In this document: piece by piece, positions 56,928 through 64,000 of the stretch | Position numbering within the stretch: the first letter of the stretch is position 1 | Layout of the letters: every line of letters begins with the position of its first letter | Assembly: GCF_037977385.1 (NCBI RefSeq) | Contig: NZ_CP150277.1 | Coordinates: 744,001-808,000 of the forward strand | Source of the DNA: Terribacillus sp. FSL K6-0262 | Lineage (GTDB): Bacteria; Bacillota; Bacilli; Bacillales; Amphibacillaceae | Direction of reading: 5' to 3' | Length of the DNA: 64,000 nucleotides | The notes under the pieces: generated by a model | Databases searched by the model: none | Told to the model about the DNA's origin: nothing | What the model saw: the letters and a program-made list of their open reading frames with translations, nothing else | Position numbers and translations under genes: made by a program

Positions 56928-57822
56928 ATTTGGCCCGATAAATCGGATCGGGCTTTTCACTGGTGATCCGACAAGACAGACCATTCGTTTCAATACTGAT
57001 TGTCCCGCCTTTGGCCGTTGCATAGAGCACAGCGCCAGTCTTTCGCAAATTACGTACAACCTCTTTTGTCGGATGCCCCAATTCATTATCCTTCCCATAG
57101 GAAACCACAGCGTAATCAGGCTTCACTTTTTTCAGGAAAGCGAGTGTATTACTCGTGCGGGAGCCGTGATGTGCAACCTTATAAACCTCCGATTCCACTT
57201 CAAAATTATGTCTCATCCTATATTCCTGCTGCGCTTCCGCATCACTCATAAGCAGGAAATCGACTGTCCGATACGTAAGCCGCAATACGATGGACGCTTG
57301 ATTATTTGTCGCCTTCGTATGATTGGCGTTTAATATTTGCAAGGAAATAAGCGGATCTATGGATAAATAATGGCCTTCTTTGGCGATGGTCACCGGTATT
57401 TGTTTTTCTGCCAGGATCTCCGTGTATCGCTGATACGTTCTGGTCGTATATAATTTCCCGCTATCCAGGACATGCTTTACTTCCAGCTCTTCAAGTATTG
57501 GAAGGAGTCCGCCGATATGATCGATATCCGGATGCGTCGCCACCAGGAGATCTATCTTTTCCACTCCCTTGGCCAAAAGCTCTTCCATCACTTTCTCCCC
57601 GGCTTCCCTATCCCCTCCATCTACGAGTATATTATAATGTGATGGCGTTTGTATCAGCATGCTGTCACCTTGCCCGACATCGAGGAAATGAACTTGGAGC
57701 TTGCCTGCTTCTTCCGTTTGCGAAAATATATAGTCCCAAATACCACTCCCGCTTTCTGCAGCAGTATTGACAGGAAAAACAAGCATCAGGCAGAGACAAC
57801 TCAAACATACCCATTTCTTCAT
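56926..57822 (-). CDS. Secreted ComEC-C-like metallo-beta-lactamase fold hydrolase
   Basis: A 298-residue protein with an N-terminal signal peptide (basic KK, hydrophobic 5-18, cleavage near NTAAES). The MBL fold carries the metal motif ATHPDIDHIGG (about 95-105), an early DVGQGDSMLI (about 48-57) and a late KVAHHGSRTSNT histidine pair. It resembles the stand-alone C-terminal domain of ComEC/Rec2 (ComEC/Rec2-like hydrolases), probably an exported nuclease or phosphodiesterase; the substrate is unproven. Confidence 0.88.
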   Translation of the reverse strand: MKKWVCLSCLCLMLVFPVNTAAESGSGIWDYIFSQTEEAGKLQVHFLDVGQGDSMLIQTPSHYNILVDGGDREAGEKVMEELLAKGVEKIDLLVATHPDIDHIGGLLPILEELEVKHVLDSGKLYTTRTYQRYTEILAEKQIPVTIAKEGHYLSIDPLISLQILNANHTKATNNQASIVLRLTYRTVDFLLMSDAEAQQEYRMRHNFEVESEVYKVAHHGSRTSNTLAFLKKVKPDYAVVSYGKDNELGHPTKEVVRNLRKTGAVLYATAKGGTISIETNGLSCRITSEKPDPIYRAK

Positions 57823-57954
57823 TGGTTCCGCCCCCTTTTTCCATAGGATGCAGTCTGCAAAGGGTTCGTATGCACGAAGGCTTTCCTCCTAATTTTAACA
57901 ATCGGCTGGACATGCTATACTAATAGCATTGGGAAAGGAGCGACATATCATATC

Positions 57955-58536
57955 ATGTTTACACATCGTATTGACTCAGCCACTTATTTGAAGCTTTTGG
58001 AGCAGCACGATAGCGATAAGCTGTTCCAGCTGATCGACAGCTCCCGTGAGCACTTACGGCAATGGCTTCCTTGGGTAGATCAGAATACGACTGTCGAGCA
58101 CAGCAGGCAATTCATCCAGCAAACACTGGAGCAATTCGCCGCCAATGACGGCTTTACTGCCGGAATATGGTATCAAGGAGCTTTAGCCGGAGTGATCGGC
58201 TTCCATAAGATTGACTGGCAAAATCGTTCCACCAGCTTGGGGTATTGGCTGGGAGAGGATTACACCGGTCTGGGCCTGATGCAGAAATCCGTCAGCAAAT
58301 GCCTTGATTATGCCTTTCTTGAACTTCGGTTGAACCGGGTCGAAATCCGTTGTGCAATCGGGAATGTACGAAGCAGGAGAATCCCGGAGAAGCTCGGCTT
58401 CACGCATGAAGGAACAATCCGCCAAGCAGAAAGGCTCGTCTATGGATATGTGAACCATAATGTCTATGGCATGCTGCTGGAAGAATGGGAAGCAAAAGAA
58501 AACAGTAAGACGAACGATGATGAGGCAAAAGGTTAA
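57955..58536 (+). CDS. RimL/YdaF-type N-acetyltransferase (GNAT)
   Basis: A 193-residue acetyltransferase of the RimJ/RimL group (N-terminal serine/alanine acetylation of ribosomal proteins or antibiotic/other amine acetylation). The core GYWLGEDYTGLGLMQKSVSKCL and IGNVRSRRIPEKLGFTHEGTIRQ are typical. The ribosome site AAAGGAG lies 12 bases upstream of ATG, longer than usual. An extended -10 (TGCTATACT, 57913-57921) lies about 35 bases upstream. Confidence 0.87.
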   Translation: MFTHRIDSATYLKLLEQHDSDKLFQLIDSSREHLRQWLPWVDQNTTVEHSRQFIQQTLEQFAANDGFTAGIWYQGALAGVIGFHKIDWQNRSTSLGYWLGEDYTGLGLMQKSVSKCLDYAFLELRLNRVEIRCAIGNVRSRRIPEKLGFTHEGTIRQAERLVYGYVNHNVYGMLLEEWEAKENSKTNDDEAKG

Positions 58537-58627
58537 TCAATATATTTCAAATGAATTACAATTTTCCTTCATATGTTTAGTCTCATTTTCCAAGTGTTAT
58601 ATACACACCAAGGAGATGAGAAGTAAA

Positions 58628-59485
58628 ATGAAGAAGAAAATGCATATTGTTTCATCGACAGACGACAACTACGCACAGCATTTGGGTATGACATTAAGTT
58701 CTTTACTTGAAAACACTTCCAGCCCTGAGGATATTGTCATTTCAATCATCGACGGCGGAATCAGCCGCGAGAAGAAACAGCTATTGAAGGAAACTGCAGC
58801 AATCCATGGAGCGCCGCTTGATTTCCTCACTGTGAATGTGGAAATATACAAAGGCGCAATTGCCAGCCGTCATATTTCAAAAGCGGCTTATTATCGTATT
58901 TCCATTCCTGAAATGATGGATCCTGCCATCGAACGGACGTTGTACGTTGATTGCGATATGCTGATATTGGATGATGTCAAGAAATTATTCGATATCGAGA
59001 TGGAAGGAAACATCATTGCAGCCGTCGGCGACTACGGTGAGCACCACCGCCTTGAAAAAATGGGCATCACCAAGGAAGATCGTTATTTCAACTCTGGTCT
59101 GCTGCTGATCGATATGCAGGCATGGCGTGACCATGATATTACGGATAAAGTGCTGACATTCATCAATGAAAATCCAGATAAACTGGCTTGGCATGATCAA
59201 GATGCACTGAACGCCATCCTTTGGAATGACTGGCTCATGCTCCATCCAAAATGGAATGCCCAGACACATGTTATCCTGAAAGAATACAAAGCGAAATCAC
59301 TCGAGGAGGAGCGGGTTTTGCGCACGGTAAGGGAGAAACCATCAATCGTCCATTTCTGCGGCGAAGAGAAACCTTGGCAGAAAGGATCCATTCACCCTTA
59401 CACAGATGGTTACTACGACTATCTGGCTAAAACCCCGTTTGGCCGCCAGCCAGCACCCGCTTCGAAGAGTTCCTTATCTATATAA
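58628..59485 (+). CDS. Glycosyltransferase family 8 protein
   Basis: A 285-residue retaining glycosyltransferase, GT-A fold. The N-terminal HIVSSTDDNYAQHLGMTLSSLL, the metal-binding DxD in LYVDCDMLI (about 102) and HDQDALNAIL with the later HFCGEEKPW (donor and metal binding) are conserved. It may modify cell-surface polymers (LPS-like or general stress GT8). ATG at 58628 is chosen; the closer in-frame ATG at 58616 touches the ribosome site AAGGAG. Frame upstream overlaps the acetyltransferase gene and is rejected. Confidence 0.88.
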   Translation: MKKKMHIVSSTDDNYAQHLGMTLSSLLENTSSPEDIVISIIDGGISREKKQLLKETAAIHGAPLDFLTVNVEIYKGAIASRHISKAAYYRISIPEMMDPAIERTLYVDCDMLILDDVKKLFDIEMEGNIIAAVGDYGEHHRLEKMGITKEDRYFNSGLLLIDMQAWRDHDITDKVLTFINENPDKLAWHDQDALNAILWNDWLMLHPKWNAQTHVILKEYKAKSLEEERVLRTVREKPSIVHFCGEEKPWQKGSIHPYTDGYYDYLAKTPFGRQPAPASKSSLSI

Positions 59486-59495
59486 AATTGTTGTA

Positions 59496-59526
59496 AAACT
59501 GGAGTTAAAAAAACTCCAGTTTTTTC
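59496..59526 (+). terminator. Terminator after the GT8 gene
   Basis: Stem AAAACTGGAGT/ACTCCAGTTTT followed by a T-run. Confidence 0.82.
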
Positions 59527-59565
59527 TATGGACTCTCCGTATATGTTACACTGGTACTAAAGGAG

Positions 59566-60117
59566 GTGCTTTCCCTGAAAGCTAGACGCACACTATACAC
59601 TGTGCTGCTGTCGGTTGGTATTGCCATTGTCGCTTTATTCATTTTCCGCACTTTTTTTTATTTTCCCAGTACCGTATATGGCGAATCGATGGCCCCTACT
59701 TTGGAAGACCAGAACAAAATCATCATCAGCCGGATTGGAGAAATCAACCGTTTTGACGAAGTCGTCTTCCACGCGCCAGATCAGGATGCAAGCTATGTAA
59801 AACGCGTGATTGGTGTACCTGGAGACACGATCGAGTACAAGAATGATGTACTCTACGTAAATGGCAAAAAGCATCGGGAGCCTTATCTGAAAGAGATGAA
59901 GGAAGCTATGCAGGGAGATGCATTATTTACGAATAACTTCAAGCTGCGTGATGTCATCGGTGAAGATACAATTCCTGATGGTTACCTGTTCGTCATGGGA
60001 GATAATCGCAGAAACAGTAAAGACAGCAGGATGTTCGGCTTGATCCCACAAGACTCCGTTATCGGGGAAGTTAAGTTTCGATATTATCCATTCCCTCAGA
60101 TAGGATGGACCAATTGA
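59566..60117 (+). CDS. Type I signal peptidase
   Basis: A 183-residue (or 180) membrane protease with one N-terminal anchor (about 10-33). The catalytic Ser41 (YGESMAPTL) and Lys79 (SYVKRVIGVPGD) and the GDNRRNSKDSR box are present, as in Bacillus Sip proteins. It cleaves signal peptides of secreted pre-proteins outside the membrane. The start is unusual: GTG at 59566 lies inside the ribosome site GGAGG, whereas CTG at 59575 is eight bases from it. I keep the longer frame but suspect CTG. Confidence 0.9.
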   Translation: MLSLKARRTLYTVLLSVGIAIVALFIFRTFFYFPSTVYGESMAPTLEDQNKIIISRIGEINRFDEVVFHAPDQDASYVKRVIGVPGDTIEYKNDVLYVNGKKHREPYLKEMKEAMQGDALFTNNFKLRDVIGEDTIPDGYLFVMGDNRRNSKDSRMFGLIPQDSVIGEVKFRYYPFPQIGWTN

Positions 60118-60133
60118 ATAAATTTAGTGACGA

Positions 60134-60161
60134 GCAGTGCAGGCTATTGCACTGTTTTTTA
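60134..60161 (+). terminator. Terminator after the signal peptidase gene
   Basis: Stem CAGTGCA/TGCACTG followed by six T. Nothing is recognised in 60162-60303. Confidence 0.82.
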
Positions 60162-60303
60162 TTTTCTCCTTAGCTGGTAAACCATTCCACTAAACTTATA
60201 CCCATCCAACATATCCACATTGTCCAATCAGCGCAGGCACCGAGCTAAAAAGTATACTGCATACTTTGCCGCTTTCTTTCTTTTGCAGGTCTATTATACT
60301 GTA

Positions 60304-60342
60304 TAAAAAAAGAGACTCATGCTTTACATGCATGAGTCTCTT
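60304..60342 (-). terminator. Terminator after clpE
   Basis: Perfect 11-bp stem GAGACTCATGC/GCATGAGTCTC, seven-base loop, seven T on the minus strand. Confidence 0.88.
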
Positions 60343-60347
60343 CCGTA

Positions 60348-62483
60348 TCATTTACCAATTACAGTAATCTGTTCATCAATCAAATCCACTACCATACTGC
60401 TTGCATCCTCTTCTTCAAGAATATAGTCGGTGATTTTATCCTCTACTTGATCCTGGATGACTCGGCGTAATGGACGGGCGCCAAAGCGAGGATCATAGCC
60501 TTTTTTCGCCAGGAAGTGTTTTGCAGCGTCTGTCACTTCCAGCTTGTAGCCTTCTTCTTCCATATTCTTAGTCAAATCTGCAAGCATAAGCTCTACAATC
60601 CGTACCAAGTCTTCCTCTTTCAGCTCATCAAAGCTGATGATGGAATCAAAGCGGTTCAAGAATTCAGGTTTGAAGTAAGCGCCCAGCTTCTCGATTACGG
60701 ATACCGCTTCATTGCTGGAATTCGTAAAACCGACCGAGATCTGCTTATCCCCTGTACCTGCATTGCTTGTCATGATGATCACGGTATCTTTAAAGCTCAC
60801 TTTTCGGCCTTGGCTGTCTGTCAAATGACCGTCTTCCATGATTTGCAGGAATAGATGCTGTACATCAGGATGTGCTTTCTCGATTTCATCCAATAGGACG
60901 ATTGTATAAGGATTGCGGCGCACTCGCTCTGTCAGCTGTCCCGCTTCTTCATGTCCGACATATCCCGGAGGTGAACCGATAAGTTTCGCCACGGAGTGAC
61001 GTTCCATATACTCACTCATGTCCAGACGAATATAGGAATCACGTGTACCGAACATCTCCTCTGCCAAGGCTTTCGTCAATTCCGTTTTCCCAACACCAGT
61101 CGGTCCGACAAATAGGAAGGAACCAATTGGGCGCTGTTTGGATTTCAAACCGGCTCTGCTGCGGCGAATTGCTTTGGCGACTCGATCTACTGCCTGCTGC
61201 TGTCCAATGACCTTGCTGGACAAATTAGCAGCTAAGTTTTTCATTTTATTCTGCTCTTCGGATTGGATTTTCGTTACAGGAATGCCTGTTTTCTCTTCGA
61301 CAATCTGCTGGATGACTTCGACTGTCACTTCGCCTTTTTCTTCATTCTTCGGTTCCTCAAGCTTTTGTTCCAGCTGGATTTCTTCTTGGCGAAGATATGC
61401 TGCACGTTCGTAATCTTCACGGCCTGCAGCCTCTTCCTTCTCTTTGGCAATCTGTGCAAGACGAGCTTGGATTGCGTCTTCATCAGTTGTCACGGTCAGC
61501 AGATTGATTCGTGAACCGGCTTCATCCAGCAAGTCGATGGCTTTATCAGGAAGGAAGCGGTCTTGGATATAACGCTGTGACAAGTTCACGCTCGCCTTGA
61601 TTGCATCCTCTGTGTAAGAAACCTGATGGTATGCTTCGTATTTCTCCTGCAATCCTTTCAGGATCTCAATTGCCTGCCCTGCTGACGGTTCTTTCACCAT
61701 TACCGGCTGGAGGCGGCGTTCAAGCGCGGCGTCTTTCTCGATTTGACGGTACTCTTTCAAAGTGGTTGCACCTATCAATTGTAACTCGCCGCGTGCCAGT
61801 GCCGGCTTCAGGATATTCCCTGCATCCATTTGGGAACCTTCGGCAGACCCGGCCCCGACCAATAGGTGAATTTCATCGACGAACAGGATGACATTCTTAC
61901 GCTGCTGCAATTCAGAGATCAGCTGTTTCATCTTTTCTTCGAATTGGCCGCGTACGCCTGTGTTTGCAACCAGCGAAGCGACATCGAGCAAGTAGATTTC
62001 TTTATTTTGCAGCTTTACAGGTACATTTCCTTCGACGATCTGCAAAGCTAGTCCTTCTGCAATAGCTGTCTTACCTACCCCTGGCTCCCCGATCAGGACT
62101 GGATTGTTCTTATTGCGTCGGTTCAATGTCTCGATGACACGTTTCACTTCTTGCTCACGGCCGATTACCGGATCGATCAGACCTGCACGTGCGCCATCTG
62201 TCAGGTTCTTGCCAAGTGAGTCGAGCAGCCCTCCGCGGCCATTACCGCCAGCTTGCGCTTGGCCGTTGGCTCCGGCTTGGAAGCCGGATTGTGCTCCTTG
62301 GAAGATATTCTTGAAGAAATCATCCATTGTTCCGCCATTGTTTGCGAAACCTGCAGGATTTTTAGATGTATTTTTCATTTCGTTGTAGCAAGTATGGCAG
62401 AGCTGTAATTGTTGTTTTTGGTTATTGAATTGCATAAACAAGTTCACATTTGCTTCTCGTTCACCACAATGTTGGCATTTCAT
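60348..62483 (-). CDS. clpE: ATP-dependent Clp protease ATP-binding subunit ClpE
   Basis: A 711-residue HSP100 unfoldase that feeds ClpP and helps recover CtsR function after heat. An N-terminal zinc finger (Cys3, Cys6, Cys29, Cys32) replaces the ClpC-type N-domain, a feature of ClpE. AAA+ domain 1 has Walker A GEPGVGKT (about 132), a UVR-type coiled coil follows (about 345-385, [20 protein letters not shown]), and domain 2 has GPTGVGKT (about 461). Upstream CtsR boxes overlap the promoter, predicting heat and protein-stress induction. Confidence 0.95.
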   Translation of the reverse strand: MKCQHCGEREANVNLFMQFNNQKQQLQLCHTCYNEMKNTSKNPAGFANNGGTMDDFFKNIFQGAQSGFQAGANGQAQAGGNGRGGLLDSLGKNLTDGARAGLIDPVIGREQEVKRVIETLNRRNKNNPVLIGEPGVGKTAIAEGLALQIVEGNVPVKLQNKEIYLLDVASLVANTGVRGQFEEKMKQLISELQQRKNVILFVDEIHLLVGAGSAEGSQMDAGNILKPALARGELQLIGATTLKEYRQIEKDAALERRLQPVMVKEPSAGQAIEILKGLQEKYEAYHQVSYTEDAIKASVNLSQRYIQDRFLPDKAIDLLDEAGSRINLLTVTTDEDAIQARLAQIAKEKEEAAGREDYERAAYLRQEEIQLEQKLEEPKNEEKGEVTVEVIQQIVEEKTGIPVTKIQSEEQNKMKNLAANLSSKVIGQQQAVDRVAKAIRRSRAGLKSKQRPIGSFLFVGPTGVGKTELTKALAEEMFGTRDSYIRLDMSEYMERHSVAKLIGSPPGYVGHEEAGQLTERVRRNPYTIVLLDEIEKAHPDVQHLFLQIMEDGHLTDSQGRKVSFKDTVIIMTSNAGTGDKQISVGFTNSSNEAVSVIEKLGAYFKPEFLNRFDSIISFDELKEEDLVRIVELMLADLTKNMEEEGYKLEVTDAAKHFLAKKGYDPRFGARPLRRVIQDQVEDKITDYILEEEDASSMVVDLIDEQITVIGK

Positions 62484-62544
62484 AAATACAATTACCTCCC
62501 TAATCGTTTTGTTTGGTTCAATTGGTCAAGTGTCACGCTTTGAC

Positions 62545-62561
62545 TTTGACTATCTTTGACC
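62545..62561 (-). promoter_or_regulatory. CtsR box, perfect, downstream of the clpE -10
   Basis: The minus strand reads GGTCAAAGATAGTCAAA, a perfect match to the CtsR heptad repeat RGTCAAA-N3-RGTCAAA. A further overlapping GTCAAA heptad follows at 62539-62545. The site lies between the -10 and the start codon. Confidence 0.85.
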
Positions 62562-62571
62562 TTGTGACTTC

Positions 62572-62600
62572 ATTATAGTCTGACCTTCTTTGACTTTCAA
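62572..62600 (-). promoter_or_regulatory. SigA promoter of clpE with an embedded second CtsR box
   Basis: -35 TTGAAA (62595-62600), a 17-base spacer and a perfect -10 TATAAT (62572-62577). Within the spacer AGTCAAAGAAGGTCAGA (62579-62595) is a CtsR box with one mismatch, so CtsR would cover promoter and start region. Confidence 0.85.
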
Positions 62601-62649
62601 GTACTTTGCTTTATTTTTTATAATTATTTTAGTTTAAGCCCAAGGCAAA

Positions 62650-62682
62650 TAAAAAAGCACCGCCCGGCTGTAGGCGATGCTT
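62650..62682 (-). terminator. Terminator after the acyl-CoA synthetase gene
   Basis: Stem AGCATCGCC/GGCGGTGCT (one G-U) followed by six T on the minus strand. Confidence 0.78.
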
Positions 62683-62687
62683 CTGTT

Positions 62688-64000
62688 TTATTTCGTTTTT
62701 TGTTTTTCCTGGTTGCGCAATTCGACCCGTCTGATTTTACCGGAGGAAGTCTTCGGCAATTCTTTGACGAATTCAATTTTACGTGGATACTTATAAGGTG
62801 CAGTGGTATTTTTCACATGTGTCTGCAATTCTTTGACAAGCTCCGGATCGTCCTCATCCACACCTTCGCGCAGGATGACGAATGCTTTGACGACATTGCC
62901 GCGAATTTCATCCGGGCTGGCAACGACTGCGCATTCCGCTACAGCTGGATGTTTGACCAAGGCATCCTCCACTTCGAATGGTCCGATCGTATAACCGGAG
63001 CTGATGATGATGTCATCGCTGCGGCCTTCAAACCAGAAATACCCGTCTTCATCGACGGAAGCTTGATCGCCAGTGACGAAGTAACCGTTTCTTTCCGCTT
63101 GTTCACGTCGTTCCGGCTCACGGAAATATGTTTTGAACAAAGCAGGACTGTCCAGCTTCAGTGCAATATCACCGACTTCACCCGTTTTTACCGGATTGCC
63201 ATCTTCATCGATCACGACTACCTCATTACCTGGTGTCGGTTTACCCATGGAACCTGGTCTAGGCTCCATCCCTTTCATGATACCAAGCAGCAGCGTGCTT
63301 TCTGTCTGTCCATAGCCATCACGCACAATAATATCAAAGTGCTTTTGGAAGACATCGATCACTTCCCGGTTCAATGGTTCGCCGGCAGATACCGCACTAT
63401 GCAAAGCACTCAAGTTATAGCTGCCAAGATCCGTCACCTTTGCCATCAGGCGGTATTCTGTCGGGGTACAGCAGAGCACATTGATTTTATAATCCTCCAA
63501 AAGGGAAAGATACGTTTTGGCATCAAAACGCCCCATGTAGACAAAGCCAGTTGCCCCTGTGCCCAATACGGATAGGAATGGGCTCCATACCCATTTCTGC
63601 CAGCCCGGTGCTGCTGTTGCCCACACGATATCCCCTTTGGAAGCGGATAGCCAGTTCTCAGCTGCTGTACGCAAGTGTGCGTAGCCCCAGCCATGTGTAT
63701 GAACCACACCCTTTGGATTCCCTGTTGTACCGCTCGTATAAGACAGCAGCGCTAAGTCGTCTCTTGATGTCCGCACTGTTTCCAGCTCATCCGATGCTGC
63801 CGCTTTAAGCACTTGGAGTTCCTGCCATCCTTCAGCCGGCCCTCCGACAGAAAGCTTGATCAAACTCTCTTGGTTTTCGATTGCGTCGAATTGCTCTGTG
63901 AATTTATGAAAGCTGATGATCCCCTTCACTTTCCCATGATCGATACGGTATTGTAAATCCTTCGTTTTCAGCATTTCGGAGCTAGGGATGATCACAATTC
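62688..64000 (-). CDS. Acyl-CoA synthetase (AMP-forming), 5' end outside window
   Basis: The C-terminal about 437 residues of an adenylate-forming enzyme of the acetyl/medium-chain acyl-CoA synthetase group. The P-loop-like motif SYTSGTTGNPKGV, the DGYGQTE substrate motif, GDQASVDEDGYFWFEGRSDDII hinge (A8 region) and the catalytic lysine in PKTSSGKIRR are present. It activates a carboxylic acid with ATP and CoA. The frame is open to the right edge, so roughly 100 N-terminal residues are missing. Specificity (acetate, branched or medium chain) is not determinable. Confidence 0.9.
   Translation of the reverse strand, partial: IVIIPSSEMLKTKDLQYRIDHGKVKGIISFHKFTEQFDAIENQESLIKLSVGGPAEGWQELQVLKAAASDELETVRTSRDDLALLSYTSGTTGNPKGVVHTHGWGYAHLRTAAENWLSASKGDIVWATAAPGWQKWVWSPFLSVLGTGATGFVYMGRFDAKTYLSLLEDYKINVLCCTPTEYRLMAKVTDLGSYNLSALHSAVSAGEPLNREVIDVFQKHFDIIVRDGYGQTESTLLLGIMKGMEPRPGSMGKPTPGNEVVVIDEDGNPVKTGEVGDIALKLDSPALFKTYFREPERREQAERNGYFVTGDQASVDEDGYFWFEGRSDDIIISSGYTIGPFEVEDALVKHPAVAECAVVASPDEIRGNVVKAFVILREGVDEDDPELVKELQTHVKNTTAPYKYPRKIEFVKELPKTSSGKIRRVELRNQEKQKTK

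Noticed and set aside
62700..63575. 291-codon plus-strand frame antisense to the acyl-CoA synthetase
   Set aside because: A shadow frame; the minus-strand frame carries all the adenylate-forming enzyme motifs.

Overview
The window looks like a chromosomal segment of a low-to-mid GC, endospore-forming member of the Bacillaceae. Evidence: a gamma-type small acid-soluble spore protein, PerR, a Bce-type peptide-sensing module, ClpE with CtsR boxes, LtaS, SigA-type promoters, and gene order that closely follows the Bacillus subtilis yfhF-recX-yfhH-yfhJ-yfhP-mutY-sspE-ygaC-ygaD-ygaE-hemL-bcp-perR-ygxA-rrn block (order recalled from established knowledge, not searched). Most genes, including the rRNA operon, lie on the minus strand, so the origin is probably beyond the right end.

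Layout. 1-372: a 5S rRNA and tRNA-Asn/Ser/Glu unit without 23S or 16S, with its own SigA-type promoter. 544-723: a decayed acetyltransferase-like fragment. 736-5154: a Bce-like response regulator, kinase and ABC transporter. 5399-7050: an oxidoreductase and gene debris. 7050-13870: a complete rRNA operon (16S, 23S, 5S, then 13 tRNAs) with tandem promoters, pre-rRNA stalks and a terminator. 14019-21000: ygxA, perR, cobalamin adenosyltransferase and D-2-hydroxyacid dehydrogenase, M29 aminopeptidase, bcp, a K+ channel-like protein, hemL. 21073-30921: ygaE, then a seven-gene galactitol-type PTS/kinase/aldolase island, then ygaD and ygaC. 31103-36322: sspE, mutY, yfhP, yfhJ, yfhH, recX, yfhF and small genes. 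36618-42350: AI-2E-type permease, stress-type alcohol dehydrogenase, an IS200-type element, small genes and an IS1182-type element inserted in a terminator. 42519-48954: ltaS, AEC permease, BmrA-like ABC exporter, exonuclease-BRCT protein. 49085-52656: tRNA-Ala and an NAD salvage operon (NrtR-like Nudix protein, nicotinamidase, NAPRTase, NadD-like enzyme). 52769-60117: small genes, an amber-interrupted quinone reductase, AGCS symporter, acetyltransferases, MBL-fold protein, glycosyltransferase, signal peptidase. 60348-64000: clpE under apparent CtsR control and a truncated acyl-CoA synthetase.

How the genes work together. The PTS island should import and phosphorylate a polyol or sugar (IIA, IIB, IIC), phosphorylate it again (PfkB kinase) and cleave it (class II aldolase), under a PRD regulator and catabolite repression (cre site). 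The NAD operon should turn nicotinamide into nicotinate, then NaMN, then NaAD, with the Nudix-HTH protein as likely repressor. No CRISPR array, prophage or classical defence island was seen. The most unusual items are the IS1182-type insertion that duplicated a whole terminator hairpin and has a slippery heptamer between its reading frames, the promoter-bearing orphan 5S-tRNA unit, a cluster of DnaA-box-like sequences after yfhF, the palindrome before the NAD operon, and the in-frame amber codon in the quinone reductase.
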